DNA from: CAZJHX01 sp964545715
Lineage (GTDB): Bacteria > Myxococcota_A > UBA9042 > GCA-2863065
Length of the DNA: 64,000 bases
Assembly: GCA_964545715.1 (NCBI GenBank)
Contig: CAZJHX010000028.1
Location: forward strand, 12,382 to 76,381
Reading direction: 5' to 3'
The notes under the pieces were generated by a model. It was given only the letters and a program-made list of their open reading frames with translations, was not told the DNA's origin and ran no database searches. Position numbers and translations under genes: made by a program. Shown here piece after piece: positions 15,054 through 24,516 of the stretch; position 1 is the stretch's first letter, and each line of letters begins with the position of its first letter.

Positions 15054-16862
15054 TCAGGGATCGGGGTGGCCGTCCACCCGCAGCTGGAACAGGAAATACG
15101 GCGGCAGGCACGTGCCCATCGCGCCGCCCGGTGGGCGGGAGCACAAGTAGTCGTCGCGGCAGGGTGTGGACGCGTCGCAGCCTTTCAGGCCGGCCCGCAC
15201 CAGCGAGCCGGTGATGCACTTGGTAAACGGCTGACGCGCCGCCAGACACCCGCTGAACCCGCCGCCGCTGACCATCACGCCGCAGGTCACACGCTTGGAC
15301 GCACCGCAGAAGGCCTTGCACATACCCAGCGGAAACCCGCCCTCCGTGGCGATGCAGCGCGAGCCGAGGCATTTTTCGGGCTCCAGTTCGACCGCGCGGT
15401 CTCGGCGCGGATCCAGCCAGGTGACGGCGCGACCGACCTCGCATGGATCGCCGACCCGCGGACCGCGACGCGGAAGACACGCGCCGACGAGCTTCTCGCC
15501 GACCGGCTTGCAGGCGAGGCCCTTGCCGCACGCCCAGTCCGTGAAGCCCGGATCCGGATCATGGCCCTCCTCGGGGGGCAGTCCGCAGTGGGAGCCGTAT
15601 CCTCCGCCTGTCAGCTCCGCGGTCGGTTGCAGCTCGTCGATCTTGCCGCCCGCCAGCAGCGCCAGGTGGCGCCTCTTTCGGCGATCGAGCTCGGTCTGAA
15701 GGTGTGGTGAAGTCGGGAGCAGCATCGCATCCAGCGCTTGCTCGGGGTGGTCCTCGCCCAGCAGGTGAAAGCCCGCGTGGCTGCGCGCCTGGTGACAGCC
15801 CGCGCACGTGAGGGCGTCCAGCCGCCGGATCAGCGCCCGGGGCGACCGGATTGTGCGCGTCTCGGACAGGTCCAGGCGCTTGAACCGGCGCGGGCCGATC
15901 ACCTGTCGCCACGGCCGGTTGGTCTTGCGCTCGAAGCCGCGCGGAGCGACCGAGACGGACCGCCTGGCCAGGAATCTGGCGGGGATGACGAGCGTGCCCT
16001 GATCCAGCGCGGCGAGGCTCTCCGGGCGCTTCAGAAACGCGACCAGCTCTTTGACCAGCGACTTGTCGGCGCGCAGCTTGGCGACGTCCGGCGTGTTCTC
16101 CAGCGCGGCGAGGGTCAGGGAGACGGCGCCGCCCTCGCTTTTAGCGGAGAAGCGGCGCAGCAGGTACTCGGAGTGTCCGCCGAACGTTCGGTGGACAGAC
16201 GACGGCCATCGCACCTGCTGCACATTGAAGGCGACCGCTGCCAGGCGGTCTATTGTCAGTCCGGCGAGCGGGCCCGCCTCCGCGGTTAGCCACTGCGCCA
16301 GAGCCGCGCCTGCCAGCGCCTCGGGCGGGACCCAGCGGCGCGCGGGGACGGCACAGCTGCCGCGCTGAGCAGGGACGCGATGCACCAGGTTGATCGTCAA
16401 CGGCAGCCGTGACGCAAGCCGTCCGCCCTCGACCGGGACGTCGTACGCGAGCCGGTAGACCAGGCGCACCTCTCCGCAGCCGTCGTTGCGCTTGAAGGCG
16501 GCGCGGTCCATGCGATTGACGACGCCGATGAGCTGCAGCTGAGCGGTTTTGGCCTGTAGCCAGCGGACATCAAAGATGCGGTGGGCGTACTCCATGCCGA
16601 CGCCGGCGGCCTTGTCTTCAGCCAGCAGCGCCTTGAGGTCCGCGCCCAGCTGATCGGCCAGTACTTTGAACGGTGTTTTGGCGACCAGGTCGGCGGCGAT
16701 CGACGTCGCCGGACCACCCAGCCGCTCGCCAAGCGTCATGCCGTGCGCCTCGAGCCAGGCCAGCGCCGCGCGGTCGGTGACCAGCATGACCGGGTCCGGC
16801 GTCTCGGCCCGGACGGCGGCGACCGCGAGCGTGACGCACAAAGTGACGCAAAATTTGGCCAT
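15054..16862 (-). CDS. Secreted CxxCH-motif, Cys-rich protein of unknown function
   Basis: About 602 residues with an N-terminal signal peptide (MAKFCVTLCVTLAVAAVRA, then ETPDP). The middle holds one c-type haem-like motif, LTCAGCHQARSHAGFHLLG, as in myxobacterial proteins with a lone cytochrome-c-like site. The C-terminal ~180 residues are rich in Cys (CGKGLACKP, CLGSRCIA, CRDDYLCSRP), resembling disulphide-bonded extracellular modules. No enzyme family was recognised. It heads a two-gene operon with the methyltransferase. Start: ATG 16862 gives a good signal peptide; an upstream in-frame extension to 17237 runs antisense to the next gene and was rejected. Confidence 0.75.
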   Translation of the reverse strand: MAKFCVTLCVTLAVAAVRAETPDPVMLVTDRAALAWLEAHGMTLGERLGGPATSIAADLVAKTPFKVLADQLGADLKALLAEDKAAGVGMEYAHRIFDVRWLQAKTAQLQLIGVVNRMDRAAFKRNDGCGEVRLVYRLAYDVPVEGGRLASRLPLTINLVHRVPAQRGSCAVPARRWVPPEALAGAALAQWLTAEAGPLAGLTIDRLAAVAFNVQQVRWPSSVHRTFGGHSEYLLRRFSAKSEGGAVSLTLAALENTPDVAKLRADKSLVKELVAFLKRPESLAALDQGTLVIPARFLARRSVSVAPRGFERKTNRPWRQVIGPRRFKRLDLSETRTIRSPRALIRRLDALTCAGCHQARSHAGFHLLGEDHPEQALDAMLLPTSPHLQTELDRRKRRHLALLAGGKIDELQPTAELTGGGYGSHCGLPPEEGHDPDPGFTDWACGKGLACKPVGEKLVGACLPRRGPRVGDPCEVGRAVTWLDPRRDRAVELEPEKCLGSRCIATEGGFPLGMCKAFCGASKRVTCGVMVSGGGFSGCLAARQPFTKCITGSLVRAGLKGCDASTPCRDDYLCSRPPGGAMGTCLPPYFLFQLRVDGHPDP

Positions 16863-16989
16863 GTGTGGACTTTTTTCGCACAAGTTTGGCCTTACGACCA
16901 ACCAAGGGGTGGGAATCGGAGTTGGAACGACATTTGCGTATCCGGATGGGGATGCTGAATAGGTTATTCTGAGGGTGGAGGCCGCGAAC

Positions 16990-19900
16990 ATGTTGAATCT
17001 GGGGCGAATCAAGGGGCTGGTGACCGTGTTGGCTGCGCTGGCGATCGCCGGTTGCGGGCCGCAGGGTCCCACGCGCGCGCAGGCCGATCCCGACAACAAG
17101 CCGGACCCCACGAAGCCGGACCCCACGAAGCCGGACCCCACGAAGCCGGATCCGACCAAGCCCGAGCCCGTCGCTTTTGAAGCGCATGACCTCGATCCGG
17201 ACGAGGGCCGCACGTTTGGCGGCGAGCTGATCGTCATCGAGGGCAGCGGCTTCGTCGAGGGTACGACCGTCTATTTCGGCTCCTCCAAGTCGCCCAACGT
17301 CACCGTGTTCTCGCCCGTTATCATCCACGCGCGCTCGCCCGCGCATAAGCCGGGCATGGTGGACTTGACGCTGGAGGCGCCCAACGGCGCCAAGACCGTG
17401 CTGCCGGACGCCTTTCTGTTTCGCGACAACCTGGCGATTCACAGCATCGAGCCGGACCACGGCGCCACCACCGGCGGCGCTCCCATTACGATCAAAGGCG
17501 TCGGCTTCACGGCCGAGACGCGCGTCCTCCTGGGCGGCCGGCTGGCCATCGACACCACGGTCGTCGACTCCCAGACCATCCTGGGCATCACCCCGCCGGG
17601 CGCTCGCGGACAGGTCGACGTGATCGTGTCCACGCCGTGGACCAATGACGTGATCTTTGACGGCTTCCAGTTCATGCACTCGCCGCGTCTCGACACCCTG
17701 TCGCCCGTGACGGGGCCGGTGTCGGGCGAGACAATCGTCACGCTGAGCGGCTCCGGGCTGATCGCGGGCTCGCGCGCGTATGTAGACGGCCAGGAGATCG
17801 AGGTCACCGAGCTGGCGGCCGACGGTACAGCCATCTCTGCGCTCATCACCGGCGGCGCCGAGGGTCCGGCGGATATCCAGGTGTCCACGCCCGACGGTCA
17901 TGCGCTGCTGGCGGACGCCTTTACGTTCACGGGCGCCAACAGCGGCGACACGCAGGTGCTGAACGTGTGGCCGCACGATGGCGACGTCTCCGGATCGGAG
18001 CAGGTCACCATCACTGCGTACGGGCTCGTCGACGTGGCGGACACCGTCGTTACGTTCGGTGGCAATGCGGCGCAGGTCGTGGTGGTCGACTTGTTCAAGA
18101 ACACCGTCACCGTCCTGGCTCCTGCCGGCGCTCCCGGCGCAGTGGATGTCACGGTCGACACCGCCAACGGGGTGTCTACGCTCCAGTCGGCGTATGCGTA
18201 CCTCACGGTGCCCGCACCCAGCGCGATCACGCCCGGCGTAGGGCGAATTGACGGGGGCGACACAGCCCAGATCCTCGGCGCCAACCTCGGCGGCGAGGTC
18301 GAGGTCTTCATCGGCGCGCTGCCGGCTACGATCGTCGGTCAGACCGCCACCACTATCGACGTCATCACGCCTGCCGGCAGCCCCGGGGCGGCCGATGTGC
18401 GGGTTGTCGGCGACGGCGGAGAGGGTCTGCTCAGCGCGGCTTTCCAGTACCAGCCGGTCAATGGCGCCGAGTTCTACGCGGTGGCGCCCAATTACGGTGC
18501 GGTGGCGGGCAACACGCTGGTCAAGATCTACGGCGCCGGCTTCGACGAGACCACCCAGGTGCGCTTTGCCAAGCAGGATCAGGACGTGCTCCTGGTCTCC
18601 AGCAATGAGCTTCACGTGCGCTCGCCCAAGGCGGACGAGCCGGCGACCGTGGACGTCACGGTGGAGCACGACGGCGCCACGACCACCATCTTCGACGCGT
18701 ACAGCTACTTTGACCCCTACTCGCCGTACGGCGGATCCTGGGGCCCGACGATCCGCGGCTCGGTCAACGTCACCGTGCTGGACATCTTTACGACGGACCC
18801 GATTCCGCAGGCCTTTGTGATGTTGTGGGCGGACGCGGACACCCCATACCAGGGCATGACGGACGAGCGCGGCCAGATCACCTTTAGCGGCGACGACCTC
18901 AAGGGCGCGCAGCAGGTCACGGCTGCCAAGTCGCAGCACACGGCGATGACCGTGGTGGAGTACGACGCCGAGAACGTCACGGTGCATCTGATTCCGCTGA
19001 ACCCCTCGTCGCCCGGCGGCGGAGGTGGTGGTGGTCCCGCGCCCCCGATAGGCAAGGTCTACGGTCAGGTCACCGGGTTGGGCAAGTACATCATCATCCC
19101 GCCCGTCGCGTGCGACGGCATCGAGGCTCAAGGTCTGGCCGGCGCCGGTGGCACCACCAACTGCCTGTCGTGCGAGACCGACGGCGACTGCGCTGCCGGC
19201 GCGTCCTGCGTGCAGTCGTTCTGCGCGGAGGCCTGCCTGACCAACTGGGACTGTCCCGGCGGCTACATCTGCGGCGGGACCATCGAGAACAAGCTGGGCT
19301 GCATCCCCGATCCCGGCGAGAAAGCGGCCTACTGCCAGCCGACCAATTACGAGCTGTGGGAGCCCTCCGAGGTTCCGGCGTCCTGGACTGATCCCGAGCG
19401 CGTCTGGGTCGACGCCGGGGGCAACTACTCCATGGACACGCGCCTTGGCGAGCTGGCCGTCATCTGCGTGGGCGGCGTCATTCGCGACCCCAGCGACAAG
19501 CTCGGGTCCTTTGTGCCGCTGCGCATGGGCGTGGCCCGGCACATCGACATCAACCCCAACAAGCTGCAGCACAACCGGGATATCCAGCTCAGCATCTCGT
19601 TGAACAAGGACGTGCCGCTGCGCCTGGACGGTGCGCCCCTGTACTACAAGCTGCCGAACCAGCCGCAGCCCGTGAAGACGTCCAGCCGCCTGCGGGTGTC
19701 CTGGGACTTCGGCGCCGAGGGTTATTGGACCGCCGCCGACATGAACGGCCTGGCCCAGGACCGCTTCGACCTGGTCAACCAGCCCGACAGCCTGGAGGGC
19801 GATCTCCAGGGCGTGACGTACATCTTCCTGGCGGAGGTCACCAACGGCTTCTATGGGGTCAGCGGCACGCAGGCGCATAACGTCAAGCTGCTGGAGATCG

Positions 19901-21141
19901 ACCGGCTGTTCAGCTTTACCGACGGCGCCTGGACCGTGCAGAAGGCCGGCATCCCGCGCGACATCCACGCGATGTGGGGCACGTCGGAGCAGAGCGTGTG
20001 GGCGGTCGGCGCGGACGGCCTGATCGCGCACGGCAAGAGCGGGTCATGGTTCCCGCAGTTCTCCGGGGTCACGGCCCACCTCAACGCGGTGTGGGGCGAC
20101 GGTGACTCCTATGCGCTGGCCGTCGGCGACACAGGCGCCGCGGTGGCGTTTGACGGCGTGAAGTGGACCGTGGAGGACACCGGCTCGGATGCGCCGCTGT
20201 TCGGGGTCTGGGGCACGTCCGCCGAGAACATGTATGCCGTTGGTCAGGGCACAGCGCTGCATCGTGGCGTTGCCGGCTGGACCCCCATCCCGGGCGCGCC
20301 GAGCGTGACGCTGCGGGCCGTTTGGGGCCTGAGCCCGACCGAGCTTTTGGCGGTAGGTGACGACGGCCGGCTATGGCGCTACGACGCGCTGCAGGCCGCG
20401 TGGACCAGCGAGCACCTCATCAGCGGCATCGCTCTGCACGGGATCCATGGCGCGTCGACCGACCAGGTCTGGATCGTCGGCGCCAAGGGCACCGTCTTCG
20501 AGTGGAGCGGCGCCGGGCAGTGGATCAAGCACGATGTACCAACCACCGAGCAGCTCAACGCCGTGGTCGCGCTGTCCAACGGCGAGGTCTTCGTCAGCGG
20601 CAGCCGAGGCGTGCTTCTGCGCTACGACGGCAACGGCTGGAGCGCCGAGCAGGCCCCCAAGTACGGCGGCGACCTCAAGGCGGTCTGGGCCTTTGACGCG
20701 CCGGGCTCGCCGAGCTTTGCGGGCGGCACACAGGTCGTCTCCCTGGGCCCGATGCTGAGCTTCCCGAACATCAAGCACCCGATCGAGAGCCTGGGCGCCG
20801 GCTTCGCCTACCACGTGGACTGGGACGCCGAGCCCAGCGTGCTGCCCACGTTCAACTTCGTCCAGGTGCTGGCAGGCCCGGGCTTCTACTTCCCGGCGTG
20901 GTGGACGGTCATCGAGGCCGAGGTCGAGGAAGTGACCTTCCCAAACCTGCCCGAGATCGAGGGCATCTCGCCCCTGGGCCCGTTCGCGGGCAGTCAGCTC
21001 CTTCTGCAGGTCAACCGCGTCCTGAAGCCGGGCGCCTCGGTGCACAACTTCGACTTCTGGGACATGTACGACGTCTCGTCTTGGAAGAGCTGGTCGACCA
21101 ACGGCGTCACCTTCTCCATGTCCGCCAACGGCGGCTTCTAA
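16990..21141 (+). CDS. Giant IPT/TIG-repeat and beta-propeller lipoprotein
   Basis: A 1,383-residue surface lipoprotein. The lipobox is ALAIAGC (Cys22). A (DPTKP)4 linker follows, then about six IPT/TIG immunoglobulin-like repeats (about 55-570; for example DPDEGRTFGGELIVIEGSGF, DGDVSGSEQVTITAYG). Next come a carboxypeptidase-regulatory-like segment (~590-660), a Gly-rich stretch, a Cys-rich EGF/Dickkopf-like module (CLSCETDGDCAAGASC), and C-terminal propeller repeats (MWGTSEQSVWAVGADG, VWGTSAENMYAVG) from ~980. Probably cell-surface adhesion or binding. Start: ATG 16990 with GGTGGAG 9 bases upstream; GTG 16975 is the alternative. It converges with, and overlaps by 4 bp, the next gene. Confidence 0.85.
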   Translation: MLNLGRIKGLVTVLAALAIAGCGPQGPTRAQADPDNKPDPTKPDPTKPDPTKPDPTKPEPVAFEAHDLDPDEGRTFGGELIVIEGSGFVEGTTVYFGSSKSPNVTVFSPVIIHARSPAHKPGMVDLTLEAPNGAKTVLPDAFLFRDNLAIHSIEPDHGATTGGAPITIKGVGFTAETRVLLGGRLAIDTTVVDSQTILGITPPGARGQVDVIVSTPWTNDVIFDGFQFMHSPRLDTLSPVTGPVSGETIVTLSGSGLIAGSRAYVDGQEIEVTELAADGTAISALITGGAEGPADIQVSTPDGHALLADAFTFTGANSGDTQVLNVWPHDGDVSGSEQVTITAYGLVDVADTVVTFGGNAAQVVVVDLFKNTVTVLAPAGAPGAVDVTVDTANGVSTLQSAYAYLTVPAPSAITPGVGRIDGGDTAQILGANLGGEVEVFIGALPATIVGQTATTIDVITPAGSPGAADVRVVGDGGEGLLSAAFQYQPVNGAEFYAVAPNYGAVAGNTLVKIYGAGFDETTQVRFAKQDQDVLLVSSNELHVRSPKADEPATVDVTVEHDGATTTIFDAYSYFDPYSPYGGSWGPTIRGSVNVTVLDIFTTDPIPQAFVMLWADADTPYQGMTDERGQITFSGDDLKGAQQVTAAKSQHTAMTVVEYDAENVTVHLIPLNPSSPGGGGGGGPAPPIGKVYGQVTGLGKYIIIPPVACDGIEAQGLAGAGGTTNCLSCETDGDCAAGASCVQSFCAEACLTNWDCPGGYICGGTIENKLGCIPDPGEKAAYCQPTNYELWEPSEVPASWTDPERVWVDAGGNYSMDTRLGELAVICVGGVIRDPSDKLGSFVPLRMGVARHIDINPNKLQHNRDIQLSISLNKDVPLRLDGAPLYYKLPNQPQPVKTSSRLRVSWDFGAEGYWTAADMNGLAQDRFDLVNQPDSLEGDLQGVTYIFLAEVTNGFYGVSGTQAHNVKLLEIDRLFSFTDGAWTVQKAGIPRDIHAMWGTSEQSVWAVGADGLIAHGKSGSWFPQFSGVTAHLNAVWGDGDSYALAVGDTGAAVAFDGVKWTVEDTGSDAPLFGVWGTSAENMYAVGQGTALHRGVAGWTPIPGAPSVTLRAVWGLSPTELLAVGDDGRLWRYDALQAAWTSEHLISGIALHGIHGASTDQVWIVGAKGTVFEWSGAGQWIKHDVPTTEQLNAVVALSNGEVFVSGSRGVLLRYDGNGWSAEQAPKYGGDLKAVWAFDAPGSPSFAGGTQVVSLGPMLSFPNIKHPIESLGAGFAYHVDWDAEPSVLPTFNFVQVLAGPGFYFPAWWTVIEAEVEEVTFPNLPEIEGISPLGPFAGSQLLLQVNRVLKPGASVHNFDFWDMYDVSSWKSWSTNGVTFSMSANGGF
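17101..17160 (+). repeat. 15-bp coding tandem repeat (four units)
   Basis: Four copies of a 15-bp unit (CCGGACCCCACGAAG, the last copy with three changes) encode the (DPTKP)4 spacer between the lipid anchor and the first IPT domain. Such a tract can vary in length by slippage. Confidence 0.8.
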
Positions 21142-23678
21142 CGGCCACGTCCCAGGCGCTGAAGCGTGTCTCTCAGACGGCGGGCCAGCATGGCCGTGAC
21201 CTGCGGCGCGACGTCCCCCCGAAGCAGTAGCGCGCGGCACCCGGCGGCGTCCAGCAAGAGCAGGCGCACGCCTTTTTCTCCGGCCGTGACCGACGCGCTG
21301 CGGAGGCTGCCGTCCAGCACAGCCAGCTCGCCGATCAATTCGCCCGGGCCCAGCTGAGCGGCTTCGACTTGATCGCCTGACCCGCTGACCTGCAGTGTGA
21401 CGCCGCCCGAGACGATGACCGCCAGCTGTTTGACCGGGCGGTCCGCCTTCCATAACGCGGCGCCGGCGTCATGCCGTACCTCCAGCGCGCCTGCGGCCAG
21501 CGTGTGGAGATCCTCGGGATCCAGGTCGACAAACAGCTGGACGCAGCGCAGGAACAGCATGCGATCGATGATGGTCAGCGAATCGAAGGCGGCGTCCGGC
21601 ACAACCGCGGCGACGTACCTGCCCGTGCCGGCCTCGTCGACGGGGCGCGCGGTCGGTAGCGTGCCCTGGGCAGCCATCTGCTGCAGCGCCTCGGCCTCCT
21701 CGCGGACGACCGGGTGCGGGTCGGCGGCCGCGCGGTCCAGCGCCGCCGAGAGGTCGGGGTGACGCATCTGGCCCATCGCCATGACCGAGCCGGCCCGCAG
21801 CCAGGGGCTGTCGGCGGTGGCCAGGCGCTCCAATACGGCGCGGACGTCGATGGGCTCGGCGGTTTGGGACTTCTTGGGCATGCGATCCATCACGATGGGG
21901 CGCAGCGTGTCGATTTGAGCCGCGTCGCACGTCTCGACGAGAATATCGAGGGCTGCGGCGCGTGTGGTCTTGTCGGGCGCGAACAGGTCCGGGGCGACGT
22001 CCCGCACCCGGGCGGGGGCATCGGAGGCCAGCGCCAGCGCCTCCACCACGCGGTCGACCAGTCTGTCCTGGCGCTTGAGGAGGGCGTCGACCAGGAAGGC
22101 GAAGGGGGCGACCCACTTCATGGCGGCCAGGCCGCGCAGATCCTGTCGGAAGGTGCCGATGTGCGCCAGATACCGCCGGGCGGACTCCTGCAGCGGGCCG
22201 CCAGCGGCGCGCAGGCTGCTGGTCACCTGGGCGTGGGTGGCCTGGTCGATACCCCAGTCGGCACGCAGCGCTTCCAGAACCGGCGCGGGGGCGCGGTCGA
22301 GCACGGCCTGGGAGAAGGCGCGCTGGTAGCTGTCGACCTGCAGCCGTCGCTCGACCGACATGGGCTCCGCGGTCAGCAGGTGCTGTGCCTCGTCGTCCAG
22401 GGCATCGACGATGGCCTGGTGGTCGCGCTCATCGATGGCCAGGCTCTCGCGCAGCTGATCGAGGAGGCGGCGCTCGTCCAGGCTGACGATGCCGTCGGCG
22501 ACAACATCTCGGATGGTGTCCCGGTAGGCCTCCAGCTGGTCCCGGCGGGCGTTTTCGTGCCCTCGGACGTAGGCGGCGACACCGGCGGTGGTGGTGGGCG
22601 GGGCCTCCTCGAATCGCCAGCGCTTCAGTAGGGTGCGTACGCTGCGCGTCTGAAGATAGTCCACGCGGGTGCGGCCCCAGCGGCGAACGAGAAAGAGCGT
22701 GGCGACGACCGGGGCTACAAATGCGGCCACGCGCACCCCGCCGCCGATACGCAGCAGCGTTGGGGCGCCGGCAAACGCGTAAAAGGCGTTGAACGCGGAG
22801 AAGGCGGCCAGCGCCAGCACGTGGTGACGGCGTCTCTCGGCGGCGTCCGGCCCCCTGTACAGGGGGGCGATAGCGGCTTCGAGCGCTGCGAACAGCGCCA
22901 ACGAGGCGGCGCTGAAGGCCACCAGCGTGAGGGTGGCCGCCACGACCGCCGGGACTTGCGGCGCGAAGAAGAAGCCGGGGCCGAAAGCCAGGTCGGTGGT
23001 GGCGCCGCCGGTGGTCCAGCCGCCGTCGAAGTAGGCGGCCCAGGTGCCGGCGCGCAGCCAGTAGTAGACGTAGAAGCCCAGCACCAGGCCCGGGAAGGCG
23101 TAGGCGGCGACGCGGCGCGTGTCGGAGCTGAGGTCCTTCCAGTAGCCGTTCTCCTGATCGATGTCCGGGCAGTTGCGCTTGCAGGCGGTGCAGCGCACGC
23201 AGCGGGAGGTGGGTTGCACGTCGGCGAGCGACGCAGGCTCGGTGTAGATGCGCTCCACGAGGCCGACCGGACAGATGAAGTTGCACCAGCTCTTGCCGGT
23301 GAAGACCGCGTTTGTCGCGACGGCGGCGAGGGCTGCGCCGATGAGTAGGCCCGCGAGCCAGACGCCGTCCCCGTTGGTGGCGATGAGGCGCAGCACCAGC
23401 ATGGCGAGCAGGACGCCGAACGTGACCAGAAAGAAGCCGCGCTCCAGCCAGGCGGGGACGCGGCGCTGCTCCTTGCGCGGGAAGCTCCGGCCGAGCGTAC
23501 CCAGGGCGGCCAGCGGGCAGATCACGCGCCACCGATAGAAGCCCATGAGGACGATCGCGAGCGGCAGCAGCGGCAGCAGGACGGTCCAGAACAGGCGTGG
23601 GACAACGTCGAAAGCGAGCGCGGCGGCGATGACGCCGAGATACCCGGCCAGGCCTGCGAACTTGAGTAATCGCGTCAC
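21138..23678 (-). CDS. Polyferredoxin-type membrane protein fused to HEAT repeats and a cyclic-nucleotide-binding domain
   Basis: An 846-residue fusion. The N-terminus is a NapH/NosR-like membrane module with helices and Fe-S motifs: VICPLAALG, CNFICPVG (Cys132, Cys136) and CVRCTACKRNCP (Cys160, 163, 166, 170), one full 4Fe-4S cluster plus C-x3-C-P sites. More helices follow to ~330. A ~200-residue helical TerB-like segment (DEAQHLL, DERRLLDQLRES) comes next, then HEAT repeats (~570-670). The C-terminus is a cNMP-binding/Crp-like beta-barrel (~700-846; VSGGVTLQVSG, GELIGELAVLDGSLRSASV). It probably couples electron transfer to a ligand signal; the role is unknown. Start: GTG at 23678. Confidence 0.75.
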   Translation of the reverse strand: MTRLLKFAGLAGYLGVIAAALAFDVVPRLFWTVLLPLLPLAIVLMGFYRWRVICPLAALGTLGRSFPRKEQRRVPAWLERGFFLVTFGVLLAMLVLRLIATNGDGVWLAGLLIGAALAAVATNAVFTGKSWCNFICPVGLVERIYTEPASLADVQPTSRCVRCTACKRNCPDIDQENGYWKDLSSDTRRVAAYAFPGLVLGFYVYYWLRAGTWAAYFDGGWTTGGATTDLAFGPGFFFAPQVPAVVAATLTLVAFSAASLALFAALEAAIAPLYRGPDAAERRRHHVLALAAFSAFNAFYAFAGAPTLLRIGGGVRVAAFVAPVVATLFLVRRWGRTRVDYLQTRSVRTLLKRWRFEEAPPTTTAGVAAYVRGHENARRDQLEAYRDTIRDVVADGIVSLDERRLLDQLRESLAIDERDHQAIVDALDDEAQHLLTAEPMSVERRLQVDSYQRAFSQAVLDRAPAPVLEALRADWGIDQATHAQVTSSLRAAGGPLQESARRYLAHIGTFRQDLRGLAAMKWVAPFAFLVDALLKRQDRLVDRVVEALALASDAPARVRDVAPDLFAPDKTTRAAALDILVETCDAAQIDTLRPIVMDRMPKKSQTAEPIDVRAVLERLATADSPWLRAGSVMAMGQMRHPDLSAALDRAAADPHPVVREEAEALQQMAAQGTLPTARPVDEAGTGRYVAAVVPDAAFDSLTIIDRMLFLRCVQLFVDLDPEDLHTLAAGALEVRHDAGAALWKADRPVKQLAVIVSGGVTLQVSGSGDQVEAAQLGPGELIGELAVLDGSLRSASVTAGEKGVRLLLLDAAGCRALLLRGDVAPQVTAMLARRLRDTLQRLGRGR

Positions 23679-23709
23679 GTGGCCCGATTCTGGGCGCGGG
23701 CGTGGACAC

Positions 23710-23739
23710 TGTCAACACAGCGCCGGTCGGTGCTATATT
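23710..23739 (+). promoter_or_regulatory. Promoter of the phosphopantetheinyl transferase gene
   Basis: An extended -10 element (TG-C-TATATT, -10 at 23734-23739) has a weak -35 (TGTCAA, 23710-23715) 18 bp upstream. Transcription would begin about 23746-23748, one to three bases before the ATG at 23749, and no Shine-Dalgarno is visible. The mRNA is therefore probably leaderless. Confidence 0.45.
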
Positions 23740-23748
23740 GCCGATACG

Positions 23749-24516
23749 ATGTTACTTGCACTGCACGCGCACTCGGACTTCGAGGGCGGTCTCAAACAAC
23801 TGACTGCGGCCGAGCAGGCGCACTTTTCCACGCTGAAGATCCACAAGCGGCGGCACGAGTGGCTGCTGGGCAGGCTGACCGTGAAGCGGGTGGTCGGGCG
23901 CTTCGTGGCGCGGCGAGACGGTGTGACCCTGGCGCCGCACCAGATCGAGGTGTTGCCGGACGTGGATCGGTCGCCGGCGGTGAGCTTTATCGGGCACGAG
24001 CTGGCGGCTGTGGAGGTGTCGCTGTCACATCGCGGCGAGCTGGCGCTGGCGGGTGTGGCTGACGCCGGTGCCACGTCCGGCTTTGGCGTGGATCTGGAGC
24101 GCGTGGAGCCGAGAGCGCCCGCATTTTTGAAAGACTGGTTCGACGCCGATGAGCAGGCGCTGATCGACGGCGAGGATCCGCTGGCGCGCGATCGGCGCGT
24201 GAGCATGTTCTGGTGCGCCAAAGAGGCGGTGCTGAAGGCCGCCAAGAAGGGTCTGAGCGTGTCCGCGGACCGGGTCAAGGTGCGCTGTATCCATGAGGAC
24301 GGCACTATCGACGTGCGGTGTGACCCATCGCTGTTCTCGGGCGCCGTGGTCGCGCGTTGCTGGCACCTGCCGGGCTACGTGCTGACCTGGGCGGCGTTTG
24401 AGGGATCGCGCGGGCCTTTGGATGAGCCGCTGCCGCCTCACCCGGCGTGCCGGCGTACCTGCGCGGGCAGCAGCGCGGGGGTCGCGGCATCGCGCCGCTT
24501 GAAGGTGGTGGCCTGA
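23749..24516 (+). CDS. Sfp-type 4'-phosphopantetheinyl transferase
   Basis: A 255-residue PPTase that moves the phosphopantetheine arm of CoA onto carrier proteins. The diagnostic blocks are GVDLERVE (113-120, with Mg-binding Asp115 and Glu117) and FWCAKEAVLK (154-163, Glu159). The size fits the Sfp/AcpT group. The giant synthase at 2.5 kb, with its carrier repeats, is an obvious potential client; the link is inferred from sharing the window. It overlaps the next small gene (TGATG), so the two are coupled. The C-terminus has an extra Pro/Arg/Ser-rich tail of ~35 residues. No ribosome site precedes the start; see the promoter entry. Confidence 0.9.
   Translation: MLLALHAHSDFEGGLKQLTAAEQAHFSTLKIHKRRHEWLLGRLTVKRVVGRFVARRDGVTLAPHQIEVLPDVDRSPAVSFIGHELAAVEVSLSHRGELALAGVADAGATSGFGVDLERVEPRAPAFLKDWFDADEQALIDGEDPLARDRRVSMFWCAKEAVLKAAKKGLSVSADRVKVRCIHEDGTIDVRCDPSLFSGAVVARCWHLPGYVLTWAAFEGSRGPLDEPLPPHPACRRTCAGSSAGVAASRRLKVVA

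Noticed and set aside
16863..17237. Longer N-terminus for the secreted CxxCH protein
   Set aside because: It would run through the promoter and 5' end of the divergent lipoprotein gene; a proper signal peptide starts at 16862.
16618..20031. Long minus-strand open frame across the IPT/propeller gene
   Set aside because: No recognisable protein; the sense frame carries a lipobox, IPT repeats and propeller repeats.
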